Source: Vibrio metoecus (GTDB taxonomy: Bacteria; Pseudomonadota; Gammaproteobacteria; Enterobacterales; Vibrionaceae). From it: DNA of 64,000 bases. Both the position numbers and the translations under genes were made by a program. Positions 1 through 10,100 of this stretch are shown in pieces (within the stretch, counting starts at the first letter, position 1; each line of letters begins with the position of its first letter). Under the pieces are notes generated by a model. That model was not told where the DNA came from, made no database searches, and worked only from the letters and a program-made list of their open reading frames with translations. The stretch covers positions 2,490,001 to 2,554,000 of the forward strand of contig NZ_CP035686.1 in the NCBI RefSeq assembly GCF_009665255.1. Reading direction: 5' to 3'.

Positions 1-1159
1 GTAGGAATGACCACACCCCCAGCATCACCCGCTTAGCGTGTCCCGGATACTGCTTCTTGAGTGTCACTATCGCCATGCGATACGAACAGCCTTCTGGCGG
101 CAGATAAAAATCGGCAATTTCAGGAAACTGCTTTTGCAAGATAGGTACAAAGACTTCGTTAAGCGCCACACCAAGCACGGCGGGTTCATCGGGCGGACGC
201 CCTGTATAGGTACTGTGATAAATCGGCTTATTACGCATGGTCACGTGAGTGACAGTGAACACATGATGGCGCTCTACCTCGTTGTAATAACCCGTGTGAT
301 CGCCATAAGGGCCTTCATCTGCAAATTCGTTAGGATCGATATAGCCTTCGAGCACGATTTCAGCACTCGCGGGAACTTCCAGATCGTTACTGATCGACTT
401 GACCACTTCAGTACGACTGCCACGCAACAATCCAGCAAACGCGTATTCAGATAAGGTATCTGGGACGGGCGTTACTGCACCGAGAATGGTCGCCGGATCG
501 GCACCAAACGCCACACTGACAGGAAAAGGCTCTCCGGGATGTTTTTCCATCCAATCCCGCAAGTCTAATGCCCCTCCGCGATGGGCTAACCAACGCATGA
601 TGACTTTATTACGGGCGATTTTTTGCTGACGATAGATCCCAAGGTTTTGGCGCTTTTTATGTGGGCCACGCGTAATGGTTAAACCCCAAGTTAAAAGTGG
701 TGCAACATCATCCGGCCAGCAGCTCATCACAGGGATTTTATCAAGATCGACCTCATCACCCTGCCAGACAATGTCTTGGCAAGGAGCACGGCGTAAGCGT
801 TTGACGGGCATATTGAGCACTTGTTTAAAAACAGGCAGCTTTTCAATCAGCTCTTTTAAACCACGAGGTGGCTCTGGCTCTTTAAGATAAGCCAACCACT
901 GACCGACATCGCGCAGCTCTTGAACCTGTTGCCGACCCATTCCCATCGCAACGCGTTCTGGCGTGCCAAACAAATTGGTTAGCACTGGAAAGTCGTAACC
1001 TAGCGGATTTTCAAACAACAACGCAGGGCCTTTAGCACGTAACGTCCGGTCACTGATCTCAGTCATTTCATAATGCGGATCAATTGGATGGGTAATACGT
1101 TTTAGCTCCCCACGTTGCTCTAGATAGTCAAGAAAATCCCGTAAGTCCTTAAAATTCAT
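1..1159 (-). CDS. ubiD: UbiD, 3-octaprenyl-4-hydroxybenzoate decarboxylase (3' end outside window)
   Basis: Reading the minus strand from the ATG at 1159 gives an open frame that runs off the window start, so about 386 N-terminal codons are present of a protein usually near 490 residues. The translation starts MNFKDLRDFLDYLEQ and contains the UbiD-family stretch EGPYGDHTGYYNEVERHH, which belongs to the prenylated-FMN active site region. The enzyme decarboxylates the polyprenyl-hydroxybenzoate intermediate in ubiquinone synthesis and needs the UbiX-made cofactor. A second ATG frame upstream is absent, so the start is secure. Family assignment is by recognition of the sequence. Confidence 0.93.
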   Translation of the reverse strand, partial: MNFKDLRDFLDYLEQRGELKRITHPIDPHYEMTEISDRTLRAKGPALLFENPLGYDFPVLTNLFGTPERVAMGMGRQQVQELRDVGQWLAYLKEPEPPRGLKELIEKLPVFKQVLNMPVKRLRRAPCQDIVWQGDEVDLDKIPVMSCWPDDVAPLLTWGLTITRGPHKKRQNLGIYRQQKIARNKVIMRWLAHRGGALDLRDWMEKHPGEPFPVSVAFGADPATILGAVTPVPDTLSEYAFAGLLRGSRTEVVKSISNDLEVPASAEIVLEGYIDPNEFADEGPYGDHTGYYNEVERHHVFTVTHVTMRNKPIYHSTYTGRPPDEPAVLGVALNEVFVPILQKQFPEIADFYLPPEGCSYRMAIVTLKKQYPGHAKRVMLGVWSFL

Positions 1160-1240
1160 AGGTCTACTACTCATTGAAAGCGATGACCGCAGTATAACAA
1201 AACTCGCGATTTTTCTGCGCCATTTTCTTACATTCACTTG

Positions 1241-2230
1241 TTATGGATTCAGCTCCGCTAAAATCGCCTGCTGCTTGACTGTTCGGTTCGAACTAACCAG
1301 TTCACGTAACCATCCTTGATAACCCGATTGGGCAAGCAGGTGTGCCACTTGTGTGGCTTCTTCACTTTGCCCAAGTTTTTCGATCAGAAAAAGCTCTACC
1401 TCATTCGACATCGGCTGAATACTAACTAAAGCTTGCAGCGCCTCTTGTTTCAAGCGCGGATTTGCGGCTGCAACCATCAGTTGTTGTTGGGCAAAGAAAT
1501 CAGCCTGCTCTGCTAAGCGAGTGATTTCACGCCTCAGTTCATCATTGGCTTTCATTAGCCAAAGCTTTTGATACAAAGCTGGATTTTGACTATGCCTTGC
1601 CAGTTGTACCATAACACTTGATGCTGGTAGCCAACTCGTTACTTGCTCCGTTGTGATTTGAGCAATCAAACGCTCTATAGCTTGCGGAGATAAGCGATTC
1701 AATTCTGCGAGTAATAAGCGCTGGCGAGCTTCAATTTGAGCAGATGAACCGGAGAGCCACTCACGTAGATTGAGTTCACCATTCTCGGCTTGCAACACAA
1801 ACATCACGATATCTTGTTGCTGCTGTGCTTGTTTTAACAGTCGATGGGCGATCGCGGCATAGTCAAAAGCGGGGACAGAGAACTCATAACCATCACCTCG
1901 TTCAGCAATCAAATAGTTGGGTGATTGTGATTTTTGAGCAGCAATAAATACCGCCAGCTCCTCCGTTAAGATCAGCTGGCCTTGTTCAAATTTTTGCAAT
2001 AGAAGAAAACGCACGACTTCTTGTGCGGGATAACTGATACGCTGCAAATTGAACTGTAAGCGATCTACTTCATTGTGCAGTGCGAGCAGATAAAGCTCTT
2101 CGGCTTTCTGTTGGGTCTGTGGCTCCGCAAGCCAAAGCTCACGCTCTGTTGCCGTGATATCACCACCAAGCGCGTAAGGCGGCATACCTAACAAAAAGAG
2201 AAGAACGAGGCACAACCATCCTTGTTGCAT
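1241..2230 (-). CDS. Exported protein of unknown function
   Basis: A 329-residue protein with a clear Sec signal peptide (about residues 1-22, hydrophobic core LCLVLLFLLGMPPYALG, no lipobox cysteine), so it is probably periplasmic. The rest is Leu/Gln/Ala-rich and reads as mostly alpha-helical, with a C-terminal half (about 200-325) resembling degenerate HEAT-like helical hairpins that count losses over short repeats. No catalytic motif is visible and I do not recognise the family. It lies downstream of rho on the same strand but behind a strong terminator, so it is probably transcribed separately. A purine-rich ribosome site (AGGAGG) precedes the ATG. Confidence 0.75.
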   Translation of the reverse strand: MQQGWLCLVLLFLLGMPPYALGGDITATERELWLAEPQTQQKAEELYLLALHNEVDRLQFNLQRISYPAQEVVRFLLLQKFEQGQLILTEELAVFIAAQKSQSPNYLIAERGDGYEFSVPAFDYAAIAHRLLKQAQQQQDIVMFVLQAENGELNLREWLSGSSAQIEARQRLLLAELNRLSPQAIERLIAQITTEQVTSWLPASSVMVQLARHSQNPALYQKLWLMKANDELRREITRLAEQADFFAQQQLMVAAANPRLKQEALQALVSIQPMSNEVELFLIEKLGQSEEATQVAHLLAQSGYQGWLRELVSSNRTVKQQAILAELNP

Positions 2231-2285
2231 ATACTCCTCCTTGTTCGTTCTACATCAGTGTGGACACCACTGGTCTAGAACGCAA

Positions 2286-2318
2286 ACAAAAACACCACCG
2301 CAAGGGTGGTGTTTGAGA
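2286..2318 (-). terminator. Rho-independent terminator of rho
   Basis: Stem AAACACCACC / GGTGGTGTTT around a short CTTG-type loop. Read on the minus strand it is followed by a T-rich tract (TTTTTGTTT), immediately after the rho stop codon at 2329. Confidence 0.85.
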
Positions 2319-2328
2319 CAACGCTCGA

Positions 2329-3588
2329 TTACTGACGACGCATCGCGTCAAAGAACTCATCGTTGGTTTTGGTCATGGCTAACTTATCAATTAGGAATTC
2401 CATCGCATCGGTTTCGCCCATTGGGTGAACGATCTTGCGTAGAATCCACATCTTTTGTAGCTCATCGGTCTTAGTCAGTAACTCTTCACGACGCGTACCT
2501 GAACGGTTGAAGTCGATAGCTGGGAAAACACGTTTTTCAGCAATCTTACGGTTCAAGTGCAGTTCCATGTTACCTGTACCTTTGAACTCTTCGTAAATCA
2601 CTTCATCCATCTTAGAACCGGTATCAACCAGCGCAGTAGCGATAATGGTCAAGCTACCGCCCTCTTCCACATTACGTGCTGCACCGAAGAAACGCTTAGG
2701 ACGATGCAAGGCGTTCGCATCCACACCACCAGTCAGTACTTTACCAGAGGCAGGAACCACAGTGTTGTACGCACGAGCCAGACGAGTAATCGAGTCAAGC
2801 AGGATTACCACATCTTTTTTGTGCTCAACCAGACGCTTGGCTTTTTCAATGACCATTTCTGCCACTTGTACGTGGCGCGATGCTGGCTCATCAAAGGTTG
2901 AAGCGACCACTTCACCTTTTACTAGGCGCTGCATTTCAGTTACTTCTTCTGGACGCTCATCAATCAGCAGAACCATCAGCACACACTCAGGGTGATTGCT
3001 GGCAATGCTCTGTGCGATATTTTGCAGCAACATGGTTTTACCCGCTTTTGGCGGAGCAACAATCAGACCACGTTGACCTTTACCAATTGGTGCAGCCAGA
3101 TCAAGAACGCGCGCGGTAATATCTTCTGTAGAACCATTACCACGTTCCATCACCATACGTTCGTTGGCATGCAGAGGCGTTAAGTTCTCGAAAAGGATTT
3201 TGTTGCGGGCGTTGTCTGGGCGGTCATCGTTTACAGTGTTCACTTTAAGCAAGGCAAAGTAACGCTCACCCTCTTTTGGCGGACGAATTTTCCCGGCAAT
3301 TGAGTCGCCTGTACGTAGGTTAAAGCGACGAATTTGGCTAGGTGACACATAGATGTCGTCAGGGCCAGCAAGGTATGAACTGTCTGCACTACGTAAGAAA
3401 CCAAAACCGTCTTGAAGAATTTCCAGAACCCCATCGCCAAAAATGTCTTCACCACTTTTTGCGTGTGCTTTAAGGATTGCGAAAATAATGTCTTGTTTGC
3501 GTAGGCGTGCCAGGTTTTCAAGGCCTAGACTTTCGCCAAGCTTAACCAGATCAGACACAGGGGTGTTCTTCAGTTCTGTTAGATTCAT
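2329..3588 (-). CDS. rho: Transcription termination factor Rho
   Basis: A 419-residue protein, the same length as E. coli Rho. It is a hexameric RNA-dependent ATPase/translocase that terminates untranslated transcripts. Visible parts are the N-terminal Rho_N helical domain (MNLTELKNTPVSDLVKLGES), the OB-fold RNA-binding domain (about 50-125, with DGFGFLRS), the P-loop APPKAGKTMLL near residue 180 and the Walker B region VVILLDSITRLARAYN near 260. It follows trxA on the same strand with a 198-bp leader, consistent with the long regulated rho leader known in enterobacteria. Confidence 0.98.
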   Translation of the reverse strand: MNLTELKNTPVSDLVKLGESLGLENLARLRKQDIIFAILKAHAKSGEDIFGDGVLEILQDGFGFLRSADSSYLAGPDDIYVSPSQIRRFNLRTGDSIAGKIRPPKEGERYFALLKVNTVNDDRPDNARNKILFENLTPLHANERMVMERGNGSTEDITARVLDLAAPIGKGQRGLIVAPPKAGKTMLLQNIAQSIASNHPECVLMVLLIDERPEEVTEMQRLVKGEVVASTFDEPASRHVQVAEMVIEKAKRLVEHKKDVVILLDSITRLARAYNTVVPASGKVLTGGVDANALHRPKRFFGAARNVEEGGSLTIIATALVDTGSKMDEVIYEEFKGTGNMELHLNRKIAEKRVFPAIDFNRSGTRREELLTKTDELQKMWILRKIVHPMGETDAMEFLIDKLAMTKTNDEFFDAMRRQ

Positions 3589-3735
3589 TGTGGTGGATAC
3601 TTAGTTAGTCAAAAAGGATCGTTGTTAAGTTAAGATGGATATGGTCGAAGGATTGACCAAGAAGTGAATAACTGTCTAATTAACGTGCAATAAGCTAGCA
3701 CTAAATATTAGCCTAGTCTAGAAATTGTTTTTTGC

Positions 3736-3777
3736 CAAAAACAAAACCGTACATATTACTATGTACGGTTTGGCGGT
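3736..3777 (-). terminator. Terminator downstream of trxA
   Basis: Inverted repeat AACCGTACATA-N4-TATGTACGGTT followed on the minus strand by a TTTTGTTTTTGG tract, directly after the trxA stop codon. It separates trxA from the rho leader. Confidence 0.8.
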
Positions 3778-3785
3778 TTAACTGA

Positions 3786-4112
3786 TTACAGGTTCGCGTC
3801 AAGGAACTCTTTCAGTTGAGTTTTTGATAGCGCACCGACTTTGGTCGCTACCACACTGCCGTCTTTAAACAGAAGCAGCGTTGGGATACCGCGGATACCA
3901 AACTTAGGTGGTGTTCCTGCGTTATGGTCAATATTCAGTTTGCCGATAGTGAGTTTGCCTGCGTATTCGTCAGCCACTTCATCTAGGATCGGCGCGATCA
4001 TCTTACAAGGACCACACCATTCCGCCCAAAAGTCAACCAGAACCGGGCCTGCAGCTTTGATTACATCGTTCTCGAAACCGTCATCGGTCAGCTGCAAAAT
4101 TTTGTCACTCAT
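3786..4112 (-). CDS. trxA: Thioredoxin 1
   Basis: A 108-residue thioredoxin with the active-site motif WCGPCK at residues 32-37, the buried Asp in VLVDFWAEW at 27, and the cis-proline segment GIPTLLLF. It is a cytosolic disulfide reductase that uses thioredoxin reductase and feeds ribonucleotide reductase and other targets. The start ATG is preceded by GGAGTGAAAG. It is divergent from rhlB, as in E. coli, where rhlB, trxA and rho are also neighbours. Confidence 0.98.
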   Translation of the reverse strand: MSDKILQLTDDGFENDVIKAAGPVLVDFWAEWCGPCKMIAPILDEVADEYAGKLTIGKLNIDHNAGTPPKFGIRGIPTLLLFKDGSVVATKVGALSKTQLKEFLDANL

Positions 4113-4223
4113 CTTTCACTCCAATGTGATTTTCTGCACTGGTGATAACTCAACCAGTAAATAGATGCTCTATTGGAATGTATTTACTTCCGTATTGCAA
4201 GCGTAAGCTGATATTCTATAGCC

Positions 4224-5534
4224 ATGAAAAAGACGCATATCACAGAGCATAAGTTCGCCGACTTTGGTTTACAACCACAAGTTATTGATGGACTGGAAAA
4301 AAAGGGATTCGTTTACTGTACCCCTATCCAAGCATTGGCGTTGCCGGTACTGCTCACCGGCCAAGACATCGCAGGCCAGGCCCAAACAGGGACTGGTAAA
4401 ACGCTCGCGTTTCTTACTGCTACCTTCAACCATTTATTGACGACCCCTGCTGCGGAAGGCCGAACGGATACTCAGCCACGCGCCATTATTATGGCTCCGA
4501 CTCGCGAACTGGCGATTCAGATCTATAACGATGCCGAGCCTTTGTTGGCCTCGACCGGTCTGAAAGCGGCTTTAGCTTACGGTGGCGAAAGCTATGATAA
4601 ACAGCTCGCAAAACTGCAAAGTGGCGTGGATATTCTGATCGGTACCACCGGACGAATTATCGATTTCTATAAGCAGCGCGTGTTCAGCCTTAACTATATC
4701 CAAGCTGTGGTACTGGACGAAGCGGATCGTATGTTCGATCTCGGCTTTATTAAAGACATTCGCTTTTTGTTCCGCCGTATGCCTGAGCCAAAAGATCGTC
4801 TCAACATGCTGTTCTCTGCCACCCTCTCTTACCGCGTGCAAGAGCTGGCTTTTGAACACATGAACAATCCTGAACATGTGGTGGTAGAGCCTGAGCAAAA
4901 AACGGGGCATCGCATTCAGGAAGAGCTGTTCTACCCATCGAACGAACACAAGATGGCGCTGCTACAGACTCTGATCGAAGAAGAGTGGCCAGATCGCGCA
5001 ATCATTTTTGCTAACACTAAGCACCGCTGTGAACAGATTTGGGCTCACTTAGCGGCCGATAACCACCGTGTTGGCCTACTGACCGGTGATGTACCGCAGA
5101 AAAAACGTGAGCGTATTTTAGAGCAGTTCACGCAAGGTGATGTGGACATTCTGGTTGCGACCGACGTTGCAGCGCGCGGCTTGCATATTCCTCAAGTGAC
5201 TCACGTATTTAACTACGACTTACCTGACGATTGTGAAGACTATGTACACCGTATTGGTCGTACCGGCCGTGCTGGCGCAAGTGGCCATTCAATTAGCTTT
5301 GCGTGTGAAGAGTACGCAATTAACTTACCGGCAATCGAAAGCTATATTGAGCATGCGATTCCAACCTCGGACTACGATCCTTCGGCTCTGCTCACCGATC
5401 TGCCAGCACCTTTGAGCCTACGTTCATCGCCACAACAGCGTCGTACCAATACTGCAGGTTCTCGCAACAACGGGGGCAATCGTAAACCGCAACAGCGCCG
5501 CCCACGTGCACCGCGCCCGAAAAAGGATGCCTGA
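4224..5534 (+). CDS. rhlB: ATP-dependent RNA helicase RhlB
   Basis: A 436-residue DEAD-box helicase. In order: Q motif with CTPIQ near residue 34, P-loop AQTGTGKT near 53, PTRELA, VLDEADRM (DEAD box) near 165, SAT, and the C-terminal HRIGRTGRAG near 345. The tail (about 395-436) is strongly basic and rich in Arg, Gln, Asn and Gly, an RNA-binding extension typical of RhlB. The protein is the helicase of the RNA degradosome, working with RNase E. The 3' end overlaps the possible start of gppA. Confidence 0.96.
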   Translation: MKKTHITEHKFADFGLQPQVIDGLEKKGFVYCTPIQALALPVLLTGQDIAGQAQTGTGKTLAFLTATFNHLLTTPAAEGRTDTQPRAIIMAPTRELAIQIYNDAEPLLASTGLKAALAYGGESYDKQLAKLQSGVDILIGTTGRIIDFYKQRVFSLNYIQAVVLDEADRMFDLGFIKDIRFLFRRMPEPKDRLNMLFSATLSYRVQELAFEHMNNPEHVVVEPEQKTGHRIQEELFYPSNEHKMALLQTLIEEEWPDRAIIFANTKHRCEQIWAHLAADNHRVGLLTGDVPQKKRERILEQFTQGDVDILVATDVAARGLHIPQVTHVFNYDLPDDCEDYVHRIGRTGRAGASGHSISFACEEYAINLPAIESYIEHAIPTSDYDPSALLTDLPAPLSLRSSPQQRRTNTAGSRNNGGNRKPQQRRPRAPRPKKDA

Positions 5535-5541
5535 TTTCGCT

Positions 5542-7035
5542 ATGAGCCAAGCCGTTTCTTCACCGCTGTACGCTGCGATTGATCTAGGTTCCAACAGCTT
5601 CCACATGTTGGTCGTGCGTCATATCGATGGCAGTGTGCAGACTATGGCAAAAATCAAACGTAAGGTGCGTCTAGCCGCAGGCCTAGACGAACATAACGCC
5701 TTGAGCTTAGAAGCGATGCAAAGGGGTTGGGACTGTCTCAGCCTTTTTGCCGAGCGACTGCAAGATATCCCAGCCGAGAATATCCGCATAGTAGGTACCG
5801 CCACACTGCGTACTGCCATCAATGCTTGCGAATTTATCGCCAAAGCCAACCAGATTTTAGGTCACCCGATCGACGTAATTTCCGGTGAAGAAGAAGCCGC
5901 CACTATCTATAAAGGTGTCGCACATACTTCTGGTGGATTAGGGCGCCGTTTGGTGGTGGATATTGGTGGCGCTAGCACTGAAATGATTATTGGTGAGGGT
6001 TTTGAAACGAAAGCGCTCACTAGTTTGAAAATGGGGTGCGTGACTTGGTTGGAACGTCATTTCAAGGACCGTCAACTCACCGCCACTAACTTTAATAATG
6101 CGATTCTGGCTGCCAAAGAGATGCTTGACCCCATTCTGGCTCAATACACTGAGCTTGGGTGGAATGTGTGCGTCGGCGCCAGTGGCACAGTGCAAGCTTT
6201 ACAAGAAATCATGCTCGCGCAGGGCATGGATGAAGTGATCACACTCGCCAAACTCAAGCGTTTACAGAAACAGGCTATGTTGGCCGATCATCTGGAAGAG
6301 TTGGATATCGAGGGCTTAACCCTTGAGCGTGCCTTAGTCTTTCCAAGCGGGCTTTCCATTCTTATCGCGATTTTTGAATCACTGAATATCGAAGCGATGA
6401 CGCTCGCCGGTGGCGCACTGCGCGAAGGACTCGTTTACGAAATGGTTCAAGACTTACGCCAAGATGATATTCGGGCGCGTACCATTCACTGTGTACAAAC
6501 TCGTTATCAGCTCGATAATGCTTATGCTGAGCAAGTGGCAGCTCTCGCCAGTAAACTATTGGCACAATGTGGCGATGAAGCGTGGATTAGCGAACCACAA
6601 GCTAAAATGCTGCTGCGAACAGCGGCTAAACTGCACGAAATCGGTCTCACCATTGATTATAAAAAAGGGGGAGAACACAGTGCTTATTTGCTGCAAAACC
6701 TCGATCTTCCCGGCTATACACGCGCACAAAAGCACTATTTAGGTGAAATTGTACGTCGCTATCGCGAGCAATTGACTTCGTTACCGGAGCAATACGCGCT
6801 TTCAGGTACTAGCGGTAAACGTGTACTGCGTCTGCTACGCCTTGCGGTGTTACTCAGCCATCGACGTAATCCTGCACTAGAGCCGGATGTCGAACTAAGT
6901 GCCGACGGAGATAAGCTGACCCTAACCATCGATGAGACATGGTTGACGCAAAACCCACTGACACGTGCAGAACTTGAGCTGGAGGCTAACCGTCAAACCG
7001 ATATTGGCTGGCCTCTCACCATTGAGTTCCGTTAA
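5542..7035 (+). CDS. gppA: Guanosine-5'-triphosphate,3'-diphosphate pyrophosphatase (Ppx/GppA family)
   Basis: Ppx/GppA phosphatase with the actin-like phosphate-binding segment AAIDLGSNSFHMLV near the N terminus, the second phosphate loop VVDIGGASTEMIIG near 145, and an HD-like C-terminal helical domain with AAKLHEIG. It converts pppGpp to ppGpp. The open frame extends up to 5506 and an ATG at 5527 overlaps the rhlB stop. I prefer the ATG at 5542 because it gives a 497-residue protein close to the E. coli length and has AAGGA upstream, though the spacing is long. Co-transcription with rhlB is likely. Confidence 0.92.
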   Translation: MSQAVSSPLYAAIDLGSNSFHMLVVRHIDGSVQTMAKIKRKVRLAAGLDEHNALSLEAMQRGWDCLSLFAERLQDIPAENIRIVGTATLRTAINACEFIAKANQILGHPIDVISGEEEAATIYKGVAHTSGGLGRRLVVDIGGASTEMIIGEGFETKALTSLKMGCVTWLERHFKDRQLTATNFNNAILAAKEMLDPILAQYTELGWNVCVGASGTVQALQEIMLAQGMDEVITLAKLKRLQKQAMLADHLEELDIEGLTLERALVFPSGLSILIAIFESLNIEAMTLAGGALREGLVYEMVQDLRQDDIRARTIHCVQTRYQLDNAYAEQVAALASKLLAQCGDEAWISEPQAKMLLRTAAKLHEIGLTIDYKKGGEHSAYLLQNLDLPGYTRAQKHYLGEIVRRYREQLTSLPEQYALSGTSGKRVLRLLRLAVLLSHRRNPALEPDVELSADGDKLTLTIDETWLTQNPLTRAELELEANRQTDIGWPLTIEFR

Positions 7036-7055
7036 ATCGGACAATGCATTGACAC

Positions 7056-7096
7056 TTTTAAGCCCTCTTGATGAGGGCTTAATGTTATTTAATATT
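7056..7096. terminator. Terminator between convergent gppA and crbS
   Basis: Stem AAGCCCTC / GAGGGCTT with a 5-nt loop, flanked by T-rich sequence on the left and AATGTTATTTAATATTT on the right. It lies between the 3' ends of two converging genes and may serve both. Confidence 0.7.
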
Positions 7097-7104
7097 TAGC
7101 TCGC

Positions 7105-10100
7105 TTACGAAATACCGTTGAGTAGCGCACGCAGCTTTAGCGGTTTGATGGGCTTAGCCATAAAACGAAAACCGTTCGATTCAATCCCTTCCAAAATATC
7201 TGGGCTACGATCAGCACTGATAATCACCCCTGTAAAACAGTCACCTAGGCGCAAGCGGCACTGCTGCAAGACTTCCAACCCCGTACGACCATTATCCAAA
7301 CGGTAATCAGATAAAATCACATCCGGTATCCACTGCGGCTCAAGTGCTTTCAAGCTGCCATGAATATCGGTGGCGGTTTTCACTTCGCAACCCCAGCGTT
7401 CAAGCAGATCGCGCATGCCAATCAGAATATCCGATTCATTATCCACGCACAGGACACGCAGATGCTGCAGCTCGGTTTTCGTATCGGCGACAGGCGTCAC
7501 GAGACTGACTGGCTGTTGATTGGGCTCGGCACGTTCTAACGTCAGCGAGAAAACACTGCCTAGCCCCGGCCAAGAACGCATCGAAATCTGGTGCCCCAGC
7601 ACATGAGCAATCCCTTTGGAAATCGCCAACCCCAAACCCAAACCTTGATCCGATCGTACTTGGCTGCCGCGGTTAAACTCTTCGAAAATTTCCTGCTGTT
7701 TATCTTCTTCAATGCCAATTCCGTTATCCCACACATCGATCCGCACTTGCCCTGCTACGCGGCGCACCCCAAGGGTCACCTTACCTTTAGGGTTGTAGCG
7801 AAATGCGTTGGTCAGGAAATTTTGGATCACTCGGCGCAGCAATTTGGGATCTGAATGTACCCAAAGTGATGAAGGCACTAGGCTAAATTGCACGTCTTGT
7901 TTAGCCGCAAGCGCACTAAACTCGGCATTGAGATTCGACAGTACATCCATAATCGCAAAACTGTGTGGATGCAGATCGATTTTGCCTGACTCCAAACGTG
8001 AAATATCCAGTAGGTCGCTGATCAAATCTTCTGCCGCACCAAGTGCACTCTCGATGTGATGAGCCAGCTTTTGTACCTCCGCTTCTTTGGCCACTTCCGA
8101 CAGCGAAGAGGCGAAGAGGCGCGCCGCATTCAATGGCTGCATCAGATCGTGGCTGACAGCGGCCAAAAAGCGCGATTTGGATTGCGATTCACGCTCTGAG
8201 CGCTGGGTTGCCGTTACCAACTGTTTGTTGAGTTTTTCCAGCTCTAATGTACGCTGCAACACTCGCTCTTCCAGCGTCTCATTGGCGATCTTGAGATTTT
8301 GTTCCGCTTCTCTAAACACGGTGATGTCGGTAAAGCTCATTACAAACCCGCCACCTGGCATCGGGTTGCCCTGCACTTCAATCACCCGCCCATCGGCACG
8401 CACTCGCGAAGAGGTGTGGCTTGTTCCTTGCTCCAAGTGATAAACACGCCGCTGCACATGATCTTCCGGATCGCCCGGACCACACAAACCTTGCTGAGCA
8501 TTGTGGCGAATCACATCGGCAATTGGGCGTCCAACCTGAATTAATCCCGCAGGAAACTCAAATAACTCCAGATAGCGCTGATTCCACGCTACCAAGCGTA
8601 ATTGTTTATCGACCACGGCAATCCCTTGACCAATGTGTTCAATCGCCCCTTGCAATAAGCCCCGGCTGAAATCGTACAATTCAGAGGCTTCATCAACGAT
8701 GGTTGCCACTTCTTCAAGCTGCATCTTGCGCCCTTGCAACGCCGAGGTCAGCACCAACTTGGCCGAAGAGGCACCAAACACCCCTGCCAGCACCCGCTCG
8801 GTATGGCGAATTAAGGTGGAAGAGGCTTGCTGATTGGGCAATAGTGTTTCGCGCTGCTGGCTCCAATACTGGGCAAACGCATTACGCACCCGAGAACGTC
8901 CGACAAAACGTGAAGCCAACATTTCCAATTCACCGACCGTAACTCGGCTTTGGTAAAGGCTCATGTTTTCGTTTTCTGGCAGCGGAGTACCCACAAACGC
9001 CGCGGCTTGCAAACGCTCACTCAAACTGGCGCGAGTCACTAAAGAGATGCCGATATAACACAAGGTGTTCAGAGTCACGCTCAGGAGCATTCCCCAATCC
9101 GCACTCTTCAAACCCAGTGCCACTAACCAATCTGGAGGAGTGATCACCCACAGCAAAACGTTGTTGCTGGCATCGCCCGCCAGCATATCGGTCGCACTCA
9201 TCAGGGTAATCAGCCATAAAGCAAACCCGACGGCCAAACCGACATACACCCCTTTACGATTCCCCTCTCGCCAATACATGCCACCGAAAATGGCGGGCGC
9301 AAACTGGGTAATGGCGGAAAACGACAGAAAACCGATCGCCGATAAAGAAGGAATGCTGTCGAGTACCAGATAAAAGCCCCATGCACCAAACAGCAAAAGT
9401 AGGATTAACGTGCGGCGTATCACCACCAATAATCCAGAGAAATGACGATGAGTGCGCTGCGACAAGCGTATACGCCGTAATAGCAAAGGCATCACCAGAT
9501 CATTGGACACCATGATCGCCAGTGCTATGGTCGAAACAATCACCATACCGGAAGCGGCCGACGTGCCACCCAAGAAAGCCAGTAGAGCCATATCATGCGC
9601 CCCAGCAGAAGCGGGCAAACTGATCACAAACGTATCGGGTGAGGTGCTTGGCAGCAAACCTTGACCTGTCCAAGCAATCGGCAATACAAACACACTCATT
9701 AACAGCAGATAAACTGGGAATAACCAACGGGCGGTATGTAGATCTTGCGGCCGTTCATTTTCCACCACCATGGTATGAAATTGACGCGGTAGGCAGACGA
9801 TGGCAATCATGGTCAGCAACGTATGGATCAATAAGGTCGGCCAGTTGGGGGCTTGGTAGGTACGAGAGGCGATCTCGGAAAGCTCTAATCCATCAGTGCG
9901 CCAAGCCAAATACGCGATAAACACCCCAACGCAGAGAAAGGCCACTAATTTGACGATCGACTCAAAAGCGATCGCCATCATCATCCCGCGATGGTGCTCG
10001 GTATTGTCAATATGCCGCGTACCAAACAACATGGTAAATAACGCTAGCGCCAGCACCACAAACCAAGACACATGAGACTCTTGGTAGCCGTATTCACTCA